64,000 nt of DNA, from positions 12,144,729-12,208,728 of the forward strand of contig CM049314.1 in the NCBI GenBank assembly GCA_026874595.1. The letters run 5' to 3'. How positions within the stretch are numbered: the first letter of the stretch is position 1; each line of letters opens with the position of its first letter. This DNA is from Sipunculus nudus. Taxonomy: Eukaryota > Annelida > Sipuncula > Golfingiida > Sipunculidae. The notes below the pieces were generated by a model. It searched no databases. It was given only the letters and a program-made list of their open reading frames with translations, and was not told where the DNA came from. The position numbers and the translations under genes were made by a program. Positions 1 through 10,013 of the stretch are shown here, one piece after another.

Positions 1-2736
1 TACCACGTTCTCACTGGTCTGATTAAATCGATGCACAGTGCGATAACACGCTCTCATTGGACTGATTAAATCGATGCACAGTGCGATACCACGTTCTCAT
101 TGGTCTGATTAAATCGATGCACAGTGCGATACCACGCTCTCATTGGTCTGATTAAATCGATGAACAGTGCGATAACACGTTCTCACTGGTCTGATTAAAT
201 CGATGCACAGTGCGATACCACGTTCTCACTGGTCTGATTAAATCGATGCACAGTGCGATACCACGCTCTCACTGGTCTGATTAAATCGATGCACAGTGCG
301 ATACCACGCTCTCATTGGTCTGATTAAATCGATGCACAGTGCGATACCACGTTCTCACTGGTCTGATTAAATCGATGCACAGTGCGATACCACGCTCTCT
401 CTGGTCTGATTAAATCGATGCACAGTGCGATACCACGCTCTCATTGGTCTGATTAAATCGATGCACAGTGCGATACCACGCTCTCTCTGGTCTGATTAAA
501 TCGATGCACAGTGCGATACCACGCTCTCTCTGGTCTGATTAAATCGATGCACAGTGCGATACCACGCTCTCATTGGTCTGATTAAATCGATGCACAGTGC
601 GATACCACGTTCTCATTGGTCTGATTAAATCGATGCACAGTGCGATACCACGCTCTCACTGGTCTGATTAAATCGAGGCACAGTGCGATACCACGCTCTC
701 ATTGGTCTGATTAAATCGATGCACAGTGCGATACCACGCGCTAATTGGTCTGAATAAATCGATGCACAGTGCGATACCACGTTCTCACAGGTCTGATTAA
801 ATCGATGCACAGTGCGATACCACGTTCTCACTGGTCTGATTAAATCGATGCACAGTGCGATACCACGTTCTCACTGGTCTGATTAAATCGATGCACAGTG
901 CGATAACACGTTCTCATTGGTCTGATTAAATCGTTGCACAGTGCGATACCACGTTCTCACTGGTCTGATTAAATCGATGCACAGTGCGATACCACGTTCT
1001 TACTGGTCTGATTAAATCGATGCACAGTGCGATACCACGCTCTCATTGGTCTGATTAAATCGATGCACAGTGCGATACCACGTTCTCACTGGTCTGATTA
1101 AATCGATGCACAGTGCGATACCACGCTCTCACTGGTCTGATTAAATCGATGCACAGTGCGATACCACGCTCTCATTGGTCTGATAAAATCGATGCTCAGT
1201 GCGATACCACGTTCTCACTGGTCTGATTAAATCGATGCACAGTGCGATACCACGTTCTCACTGGTCTGATTAAATCGATGCACAGTGCGATACCACGTTC
1301 TCACTGGTCTGATTAAATCGATGCACAGTGCGATAACACGTTCTCACTGGTCTGATTAAATCGATGCACAGTGCGATACCACGCTCTCATTGGTCCGAAT
1401 AAATCGATGCACAGTGCGATACCACGCTCTCACTGGTCTGATTAAATCGATGCACAGTGCGGTACCACGTTCTCACTGGTCTGATTAAATCGATGCACAG
1501 TGCGATACCACGCTCTCATTGGTCTGATTAAATCGATGCACAGTGCGATACCACGTTCTCACTGGTCTGATTAAATCGATGCACAGTGCGATACCACGGT
1601 CTCAATGGTCTGAATAAATCGATGCACAGTGCGATACCACGCTCTCACTGGTATGATTAAATCGATGCACAGTGCGATACCACGTTCTCTCTGGTCTGAT
1701 TAAATCGATGCACAGTGCGATACCACGCTCTCACTGGTCTGATTAAATCGATGCACAGTGCGATACCACGCGCTAATTGGTCTGAATAAATCGATGCACA
1801 GTGCGATACCACGTTCTCACAGGTCTGATTAAATCGATGCACAGTGCGATACCACGTTCTCACTGGTCTGATTAAATCGATGCACAGTGCGATACCACGT
1901 TCTCACTGGTCTGATTAAATCGATGCACAGTGCGATACCACGTTCTAATTGGTCTGATTAAATCGATGCACAGTGCGATACCACGCTCTCATTGGTCTGA
2001 TAAAATCGATGCTCAGTGCGATACCACGTTCTCACTGGTCTGATTAAATCGATGCACAGTGCGATAACACGCTCTCATTGGTCTGATTAAATCGATGCAC
2101 AGTGCGATACCACGCTCTCACTGGTCTGATTAAATCGATGCACAGTGCGATACCACGCTCTCATTGGTCTGATTAAATCGATGCACAGTGCGATACCACG
2201 CTCTCACTGGTCTGATTAAATCGATGCACAGTGCGATACCACGTTCTCACTGGTCTGATTAAATCGATGCACAGTGCGATACCACGCTCTCACTGGTCTG
2301 ATTAAATCGATGCACAGTGCGATACCACGCTCTCACTGGTCTGATTAAATCGATGCACAATGCGATACCACGTTCTCACTGGTCTGATTAAATCGATGCA
2401 CAGTGCGATAACACGTTCTCACTGGTCTGATTAAATCGATGCACAGTGCGATACCACGTTCTCACTGGTCTGATTAAATCGATGCACAGTGCGATACCAC
2501 GTTCTCACTGGTCTGATTAAATCGATGCACAGTGCGATAACACGTTCTCATTGGTCTGATTAAATCGATGCACAGTGCGATACCACGTTCTCACTGGTCT
2601 GATTAAATCGATGCACAGTGCGATACCACGTTCTTACTGGTCTGATTAAATCGATGCACAGTGCGATACCACGCTCTCTCTGGTCTGATTAAATCGATGC
2701 ACAGTGCGATACCACGTTCTCACTGGTCTGATTAAA
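1..2736. repeat. 43-bp satellite array (about 63 copies)
   Basis: A head-to-tail array with a strict 43-bp period fills the left edge and continues beyond the window. Each unit holds a TACCACGTTCTCACTGG-type half followed by TGATTAAATCGATGCACAGTG, so ATCGAT recurs in almost every unit. Units differ mainly at a few positions (GTTCTC/GCTCTC, CACTGG/CATTGG, TACC/TAAC). Rare variants recur at multiples of 43 bp (see findings), so blocks of units were copied together. The short frames seen on the minus strand are products of the repeat and not genes. The array stops abruptly at about 2736. Function unknown. Confidence 0.98.
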
Positions 2737-3680
2737 GCAAAGGAGATCTGGAACGACTGTAGCGTATACCTCTGCGTAATTAGTGTAACGGTCAACTCTC
2801 TTACAAAATTTATGCAAAATAATAGAAGTTTAAAAGAACAACTTCCACTCGGTGTTCAACCTGTTTTCAGTGATAACTTAACATACCACGTGGCCTGGTA
2901 TGAGAATATTGGAATATTCTTTGGAAACATGAATACATGCCATGAGAAATTGTCAAACCGTACGCTTTGTGACCAAATTGCGTTTGTGGATTGGGCTTGT
3001 CAAAATATGAATATTGGAATAAAAATGTGATATTAAAGTTACCACATTCACAAAAAATCGTAGAAACAATGAGCAATAATTCTGCTGATTTGATCCTGAT
3101 GATCAAGGTTAAGGTCATTAGTGTGCGTACTCGTCAAAGAACTTGGTTAAAACAATTAGTGTTTAAAATATGGGGGGGGGGGAATATGCGATACTTAAAA
3201 AAATGGGGTTAAAAAAATTTTAATTTCGACCTATTTGACCGTGTAAAAAAATATTAGGTGGATAAAAAGTCATTGCGTTCAAAAGAAATGACACAGACAA
3301 CGACGACGACGACCGACCGCGACAGACCAAATACTAAATGACTTCCCTTAGGAGGGCAGACATAACTGTTAAACACGGGCCGTTCAATTTTTTGTTGTTG
3401 ATCTTTATAAGAATCAATAAGGCACTGGCGGAGGTATGTGCTTTATAGTTTAAGGGGAACATTATGCGTAAATGTATATAGCAACGCTGGTAAAGGATCT
3501 AGTGTAGTTCCGCTGGCATCATTATGCAATAGATGACCATTATTCCAATTTAATAACATCAAACTAACGTCTTCTATAAATCCCTACAAAGTGACCTTAA
3601 TCTTATAATAACATATTTCACATAATTGAAATAAAGATAATTTTCATAAATTTAAATTATAATTTAATCTCAGTTGACCA
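2737..3680. other. Intergenic, no supported gene
   Basis: AT-rich sequence after the satellite. A 108-codon plus-strand frame starts inside the last satellite units and has no recognisable motif, so it is treated as chance. The segment also has a run of ten G at about 3172, an ACGACG stretch near 3300 and, at about 3411-3440, GGCACTGGCGGAGGTATG, which resembles the 3' tail of the retroposon fragment at 17.2-17.45 kb. Confidence 0.6.
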
Positions 3681-5130
3681 GTCGTACATCCGGTTGTCCG
3701 TTATCAGGGCACAACTCGTTACCGCTAGACCCAGATCCTTCTAACTGAACACGCATGAAGGTCCCTAGGAAACCTCAAATAAGCTCACAGCAGTCTATGT
3801 CCTCTGAGCTACGGGGCTTCTAAGTATACCAAGAACAATTAACATTTGATACAAAAGCTTCAGTATCTGAGTTACCAATGCATCGATTGCCATGATTCTT
3901 AACATATTGATAATGGACTGTTTAATAAGTTCCTGAAGACTTTAGTGCCACCGGAATTTTTTTTTAACTTTACGCACTTTTTCTCTATTTTTGAGGCCTT
4001 CAGATGAAGCAGTCTGGCTGTTAATAGGGCACAGACCGTAACCGTTAGACCTAGAAACTTCTAACTATACAACCAAGTAGGTCCTAGATAAATCTTCATC
4101 ATGGAAACCTGAAATTAGGTTGTGCTAATCTATATTTGCGATTTATTGACCGAAAACATGACTGGGCACAAATTGTATTCAATTGGCCTAGAATCTTCTG
4201 ACATGATTTTCAGCGTGGTCCTGGGTAAATTTCCTTAGACCTAAAATCAGGTCATGATGACCTATAATCTGCAATATATTGACCATAACCGTGATTGTGA
4301 GCACCCTGAAAGTCAGATGGGCACAAATTCTATCCAATAACCCTAAAATCTTCTTACGTATCATTAAGGGAAGTCTTGTGTAAATATCCATGGAAACCTG
4401 AAATTAAGTCAAATTAAGACCCATATTCTACGATCTTATGGCGGAGAACATGACTCGGAGCATCCAGAGAGTCGGGGCACAGATTGTCTCCATTTCGCCA
4501 TGAATTATCTAATGTGACATTCAAAGATGTTCCTTGTTAAATGTCCTTGGAAACATGAAATTAGTTCACCGTGACCTATATTCTGCGAGCTATAGGGAAC
4601 AGAACATGATTTTAGCACCCTCAATGTCAGATGAACTCAAATTGTATGCATTAGGTTAATTTCTTGTAATGCCACTTCCACCGGGGTTCTGTTCAAATTT
4701 TCAAAAACTGATATATGGTTATCGTGACCTATATCCCGTGAGCTACTGGTCGAAAACTTGGTTTTGAGAACCCAAAGAGTTGGACGGGTCACCCATTGTA
4801 TCATTTGGCCTAGAATCTTCTAATGTAATATTTAGGGATGTCTTTGATAAATGTTCTTGAAAACATGAAATAAGGTCATGATGTGAGCAACTGGCTACAA
4901 ACATGATTTTGAGGAGTAATACAAGGGACAAATTGTATCCGTCAGGCCTTGGAACTTTAACATAATATCCTGGGAATTCTTCCCAGAACCTTCCTATATT
5001 ACATCAGGGGAGGTCCTTGGCAAGTCTCTTTTGAATCCTGAAAATAGGTCACCTTGACATATATTTTGTGAGCTTTGGGTAGAAAATTTAATTATGAGCA
5101 CTCAGAAAGTGAAAGTCTACCGATTGTTTT
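3680..5130. repeat. Degenerate tandem array, about 160-bp units
   Basis: Phrases close to GGAAACCTGAAATTAGGTCA, then GTGACCTATATTCTGCGAGC, then GGGCACAAATTGTATCC and CCTAGAATCTTCTAA return in the same order every 150-170 bp. The GACCTAT phrase occurs near 4250, 4417, 4570, 4727 and 5054, with weaker copies earlier. About eight or nine units are present, with many substitutions and small indels, so the array is old. It ends close to a tail motif at 5198 that also occurs at 24.25 kb. Confidence 0.8.
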
Positions 5131-5197
5131 AGGTTCCTTTACAGATAAATTTTCATCAGAACATGACATCAATAATGAGTACAGGCATCACCTGTAT

Positions 5198-5235
5198 GTC
5201 AAATTCCGCTGAGCGTCAAGACCCACGGGTCACTT
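5198..5235. repeat. Dispersed repeat tail motif, copy 1
   Basis: Reads AATTCCGCTGAGCGTCAAGA followed by CCCACGGGTC. A close copy lies at 24,245-24,280 (AATTCAGCTGAGCGTCGAGA then CCCTTGGGTC). Both follow AT-rich degenerate repeat sequence, so this is probably the conserved end of one dispersed family. Confidence 0.6.
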
Positions 5236-5406
5236 GTTTGGTCAATGGGCGATTGAAGTATGAGCATATCCCCATTATGTTAAAACACGTGGGTGTTTAT
5301 TGAATGACTCGGCCAGGTGGTTATTTCTGGTTGTGTGTGTGTGTGTGTGTGTTTACATCATCACTGATACAACCATGAATGGAATACCATTAAATTTCAG
5401 TGCATT

Positions 5407-5587
5407 TCGGATCCGGAAAATAATCTGGATTCAGGAACATCATTGTACAGTTACATTTGCACGAATGAATCCTGGTAATATGGGCCTAACATAAGTGAAT
5501 GCGAACACGGGTTTGGGAGCATCCCAAAATAGGGTCCCATCCACATGGCGAAGGCTTGCATTCCTTAGAATGCAGATTTTTAGTTTG
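5407..5587. repeat. Dispersed repeat, copy 1 (matches 63.3-63.5 kb)
   Basis: Shares ordered blocks with 63,310-63,503 in the same orientation: ATTCAGG, GTACRGTYAC, CACRAATGAA, then GAATGCRAACACG, TTGGGAGCAT-like, AGGGWCCC, ATGGCGRAGGCTTGCATTCC and AGAATGCAGATTT. The end contains a small palindrome (GCATTCCTTAGAATGC). A (GT) run lies just upstream at about 5333-5351. No coding content was seen. Confidence 0.75.
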
Positions 5588-5959
5588 ATATATAAGGACT
5601 TAACCAGCGATGCATTTCGGAATTTCCATTTATTATATTTATAAATCGATATGGTATCACAGCAAAATGGTCTACTCTCACCAGTACCCGATGCCCGATA
5701 CCCGATGCTTTGCCTGAGAAAATCACTTATATCGCTTTAAGTGTCATATTAAATTATTACTTGCTGTGTCGATTTCTCTTTTGTGGAATTTTCATTTATG
5801 AATTTAGCTTTATTGGTTGCAAAAAAGGGTTAATCATTCCCCAAAATCCGTGTTTTTTGTCGGAACTCCGGCACACACACACACACATTTATATATTTTT
5901 ACATTTGCTGACAATCTTCCCCATCTACAGATTTTCTAGAAACTACTAAAATATCCATT

Positions 5960-6530
5960 TTATTTAAACCCACGGTCTCAAACGGGATACGGTCCCCGTA
6001 GGGTGTTTTGGGATATTCCGTGCGGTTGTTGACGGCAACCGTGCGTTTTTTAAAGGTCGCAGGGTCTCCGCAACGACGATAACTGACATTAGCGCAAGCG
6101 CTTAAGTTGATGCGGCGGCCGCGCGTCAGGCAGCCACCCACGGGCTCCGTACGGGCACCGTACAGTAGACGTACGGCCGTCATAGGATGCCCGTGCGATT
6201 TTTAACGCCTGCTCGGCTACCCAAGAGACGTGCGGTGTACCTGCAGCTGTCGTACGGGTTTTTAGCGGCTTCCGTAAGATTAGCTTGCGGCGTCCGCAGG
6301 GTTAGCTTACTTTACCGTGCGAAGGCCTTGAGAATGGGAAGGACACCTTGCCGTTGCCGAAAGTCGGCCGCATAAGTATTCCTGCGGTTTCAAAAACGGA
6401 ATGGTGATCTACGGTGTGCAGTGACCGCAGTGGGTTGTAACCAAGGCTTAAGTATTCCTGCGGTCCCAAAAAACGAACGGTACTCTGCGGTGTGCGGTGA
6501 CCGCAGCGGGTTGTGACCGAGGCTTTCAAA
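5960..6530. repeat. GC/CpG-rich block with subrepeats
   Basis: Clearly richer in G+C and CpG than its surroundings. CCGTACGG, CCGTGCGG and CGTACGGCC words recur on both strands. At 6373-6526 a 77-bp unit (AAGTATTCCTGCGGT ... GTGACCGCAG ... GAGGCTT) occurs twice in tandem with a few differences. Two reading frames of 94 and 106 codons on the minus strand are long only because stop codons are rare in GC-rich sequence; neither shows a known motif. It could be a CpG island, part of an unknown mobile element or a foreign insertion. Confidence 0.6.
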
Positions 6531-7436
6531 TAAGCTAAATGATAATATGTCTGTACAGAAAAAACGTCCATTATTACTTTATATACTTTTGTCCAACAAG
6601 CCATCATTGCTTCGAATGACATAGTGATGTAGCTATGTCCATACTGTCCGAGAACGAGTTCAAGTCTCCGAGTCCAGTTTTTTTTTTTTTATTAAGTCAA
6701 GCTTGGTTTAAATCCGTCCTAATTTGATATTCATGAAATAATATAGAGATGAATAGGACATATCTAATATCTAATTGTGTTTGTTATATTTTGTCAATGG
6801 TTCTCAGGGTAGTCTTGCGGTATGTTTTACAAATTCAACTTCGGTCTTTGGTATCAAAGTTTATTTTCCTCTAGACTCGAGACGGACTGAGCCTTATTTC
6901 GTAACCAACTGATTCCGGGTACCAGACAGAATCAAGGACCACACAGTCCAAGTCCTAGTTCAAGTCCTGCATCACATAAACAAGGCAAATCCGGATTAGA
7001 TATTAAAACAGCATGTTTAATTCAAACTACATAATAGGTTTATGGTAACCCCGACCCGTGAAATGTCATGACACCTGGCGGTCAGTGGCAGAACCAGACT
7101 ATAGGAGCAGCTGATCAAAAGTTAAGAGAGAGAGAAAAAAAAGAGATTTTATTGTAACTGTTACAAAATCTCCGAATCATTTCTACTATTTTATTGCGGC
7201 AACACCCAAAAACCCTCTGTGAACTGTCAACTTTCACGGAGCACAATGCTATAACGAGCTGTTTATTGCGTATGTGCGCAGATATAATTACAACTCCAAA
7301 CGTTTAAAGAGCTCCTATTACTTTGAAACAAAACTTGGATGACTTTAAACTGAGGCAAGCTACATCTGTACATGTTAAAATTAACTAACATCCAATAAGA
7401 TAATATTTAAATTTGATTTAAAACAAATTCTGAAAT
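6531..7436. other. Intergenic, no feature seen
   Basis: AT-rich sequence with short homopolymers and a GAGAGA run near 7125. No exon-like frame, RNA gene or repeat copy was recognised. Confidence 0.6.
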
Positions 7437-7440
7437 TTAA

Positions 7441-7918
7441 AGGGTCATAATCAGGAGTAATAATATGTCTATTCTCTCACACAATCAGTTCAGTTTTGCT
7501 TTAATCAAAAGTTTCCCAGCAACTTCACAGCAAACAGCCTCAGTACCTCGCATACGGCTGTGTGTAACACCTTGTTATTACGTTGCGTGTTGGTAAACGT
7601 GTCCACGTGTGTCTGTTTATCATAACAAAGCCGCGTGACCGGAGTAGCAATGGTGTACCGCAACACGCAGTGTTTCAGCCAATGGGAACATGTATTACAT
7701 TTTTTGGGCCAAGTCGGACAGGGCATCCCCTGATTGACAGGTGTTGTGGCTCCGCGATGCACATGGCCCAACGCGCTGTTGACACCTGTGATCGGGCCCG
7801 GTCCACCGTTTTTCAAACTCGTTAACAGGAGGAAGCATGCGGTTTCAAGGCAATATTTCGGCAGGAACAGATTTATATGAAAGGGAAGAATCTATTTTTT
7901 ATAGTTGATTGGACCCCT
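7441..7918 (+). mobile_element. Non-autonomous DNA element with TTAA target duplication, copy 1
   Basis: The element is flanked by TTAA at 7437-7440 and 7919-7922. It starts AGGGTCATAATCA and ends TGATTGGACCCCT, giving imperfect terminal inverted repeats of about 13 bp. A second full-length copy in inverted orientation lies at 61,596-62,085 with the same ends and the same TTAA flanks, and the interiors align throughout. It is 478 bp long with no transposase frame, so it is a MITE-like element. TTAA targets are known for piggyBac and Kolobok superfamilies; the AGGG end fits Kolobok better, but this is inference. Confidence 0.85.
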
Positions 7919-7922
7919 TTAA

Positions 7923-8420
7923 AATTGAATTGCGAATCCAATCAATGATAAAAAATCAATTGATTAAATAAATGTATAGATCCCTCATAATTTACAGACT
8001 TACCCCCTAATAAAACCACCTGTTTATTAAGACCAACCTTGAGTGACCGAAATTTTCACATTGGTTATTATCTGTCTAATACGACCACCTGAGAAGTAAG
8101 ATTTATATTTGCCGGTCTGATATATGATCTTATTACACAGGTTTTACTGTACCCTTAATAACTAATATAAGTGTGGAATATATTCCCTCCGCCAATTTAT
8201 GTATATTTTTTTAACTTTGGTGGCTAAATAGTGTATTTTTATTGATATTCCTTGATATTTGACTTAAAAATAAGAATGCACATGTTAGTACGTCAACTAG
8301 AAATCAAAAACAAATTTAGTGAGGGCGTACGATTTTGATCCATCAAGAATTATTTTGGTAAATTGTAATTAGGACAATATAGTTCGAGCCACAAAATACT
8401 GCCTTTGCATTTAAACTTAC
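7923..8420. other. Intergenic or distal ACE sequence, no exon seen
   Basis: AT-rich. The C-terminal ACE exons expected downstream of the exon at 8421-8543 on the minus strand were not recognised here or anywhere further left. Confidence 0.5.
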
Positions 8421-8543
8421 TTCAGTCGTTTTCCTGCCACCACTGACCGGTAGATGTCGCATCTGTGTAGTGGCCCGCTGTGTCCGGTAGTTTTGCACAA
8501 GCCTTCGTAGAACTTGAACTGTAAAATCGTGCTCAGAAAATGC
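8421..8543 (-). pseudogene. ACE exon '11' (C-terminal part)
   Basis: A 123-bp exon bounded by a good acceptor (TTTTCGGTATTTCAG) and a consensus donor (GTAAGTTT). In the frame carried over from the previous exon (one base, then codons) it encodes [16 protein letters not shown], then [12 protein letters not shown] and AGKRLK. This is the hallmark ACE segment with the two conserved cysteines and GPL..CDIY. The frame is open from end to end. It leaves phase 2, so a further exon is expected downstream, but none was found to the left. Confidence 0.9.
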
Positions 8544-8929
8544 CTGAAATACCGAAAATAGCATAATATGTAATGGTCCCGGTTCAGCTATAACCTATTC
8601 CATCCCCTCATTTCTACCTTTTAAACTATTCATTAGTGAAATGTTATGGGAGAAATGGTAATATAAGAGATTAAAAGGGCCTTATTTTCAACAAGGTAAA
8701 TAAATGGACATATATGATCTGTTGAATCACTGTAACGAGTTAAAAAAAAAAAATTGTGAAACATTAACTGTAAAATTTTTAAATTAACACGTTTAGGCCG
8801 TCACTTTCATATCCAGAACTCTTGGAAATTATTGAAATTCATAGAAATTGCAAAGAAAATTATCTGAAAAACAGGTGGACCCAGGCAGGTGGACTCTAGT
8901 TCATCTCAGCTTACTTATGATACACTTAC

Positions 8930-9032
8930 TTGGTTGCAGATTCAGTCATATCACGGGGGTGTTAAAACGGTGCCAGGATCAAAGTTGTTCTCTAATAGCT
9001 CGACAGGGGGCGACACTTCCTTGTGCTTGTAT
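8930..9032 (-). pseudogene. ACE exon '10', frameshifted
   Basis: Acceptor TTTCTGTCATGGCAG and donor CAA|GTAAGTG bound a 103-bp exon. It begins with the base completing the arginine codon split from the previous exon, then reads YKHKEVSPPVELLENNFDPG, the ACE 'PPV...FD.G' region. After a run of five C (five G on the plus strand, 8955-8959) that frame meets two TGA codons, while the +1 frame reads RDMTESATK and is the frame needed to join the next exon. One extra C therefore explains both the stops and the phase mismatch. This could be a true lesion or a homopolymer error. Confidence 0.85.
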
Positions 9033-9274
9033 CTGCCATGACAGAAATCATCCATCAATATATAAAATTTTCGAATTGTTTACACATAACTGGGCTTAAC
9101 AGGTGAGACTCATTATAGTGCAGATAGAGTAAACATCCGCAAGGATTGTCTCTGTTATTTCTAAACACTACATGGCAAGATATGCCAAACAGCTTTACCT
9201 TACACTCCTTACTCAGGTCTCCTTCGTTTAAACCGCTGCTTTGTTTTACCACCGAGGCTCGCTTAGAGCCAAGA

Positions 9275-9317
9275 ATTATTTTCAGACAAATGAGAGCGTG
9301 GTATCGCACTATGCATC
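9275..9317 (-). repeat. Single stray monomer of the 43-bp satellite
   Basis: AATGAGAGCGTGGTATCGCA at 9289-9308, continuing to 9317, matches the reverse complement of the satellite at 1-2736 with one difference. The preceding bases ATTATTTTCAGAC match the rest of the unit loosely. It lies in the ACE intron between exons 10 and 9, about 6.5 kb from the array. Confidence 0.8.
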
Positions 9318-9457
9318 CAGCTCCAAATTTTGAACTTGGACTTGTGCCAGAACTGGTCGAATCAGAAAAGCGAGAGCAGGATAAAACAGCGGTTAAAAAG
9401 AAGCGGATTTAAAACGGTTGCAGTGTATAACCGCTGCGTGATGAGTACACTTAGTAC

Positions 9458-9602
9458 CTTAGCTGCCACCACTTTTGACTGTACTGGTCTGACGTCATCT
9501 CCCCTCGCAATACCGACCGCCGCCATTGGTCAATAAGCCAAGTCAAAGGTAACGAGGGAATCACGGATAAGGCCGTCCTCATCAGGAAGTTAAGATCATC
9601 AG
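9458..9602 (-). pseudogene. ACE exon '9'
   Basis: A 145-bp exon, open in one frame: two bases completing a codon, then DDLNFLMRTALSVIPSLPL, TWLIDQWRRSVLRGEM and SDQYSQKWWQL, ending with AG before donor GTACTAAG. This matches the ACE region with the conserved LVDQWRWGVFSG and WW motifs. The acceptor is TTATCGTTAAAG. The exit phase fits the next exon exactly (AG plus A gives arginine). Of all the exons this is among the best preserved, although the tryptophan after DQWR and the FSG motif are changed. Confidence 0.9.
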
Positions 9603-10013
9603 CTTTAACGATAAGATATAATGAACTGGTAAGCATATATTGGCCGTTCTAAGTATGGAAATATTACTTGAAACAGAGAGACAGAGTAACATTTCAACAT
9701 ATTGATTTCCCTAATAATTCCGTAATTGTAATTCTTTTTCAAGAAGAAGACAAATAGTTTACTTCATTAATATACTGGGCCCATTAAACTGTCTAGTTGG
9801 AACTAATCAAGTATGCAAATCCCTAATTTATGTGTATAAAAGCCGTAAAAGTACACGTTTACTCGTATCCTGTCCTCTGAACCGGAGAATTTTATCTTCA
9901 TGGAAATGGTTAATTGTGAAGGCGGACAAGACCAGAGTATTTCCGACGGCATCTAAAAAAACTAGGTACAAAAAGTAAAATTAATTAAAATTAAAATGCA
10001 CCACCCGTATTAA
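9603..10013. other. ACE intron sequence up to the piggyBac insertion
   Basis: AT-rich intronic sequence ending in the TTAA at 10,010-10,013. The exon carrying the second zinc ligand (HEAIGD in the family) should lie between here and 13.67 kb but was not found. Confidence 0.5.

Noticed and set aside
1-2736. Regular spacing of the 43-bp units suggested a CRISPR array
   Set aside because: There is no distinction between repeat and unique spacer: the whole 43 bp is repeated and the context is eukaryotic.
5899-6622. 94- and 106-codon frames in the GC-rich block
   Set aside because: Length is explained by low stop-codon frequency in GC-rich DNA. No motif, and the frames overlap a tandem repeat.
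7505-7816. 103-codon minus-strand frame as a gene
   Set aside because: It lies wholly inside a TTAA-type element whose second copy does not keep the frame.
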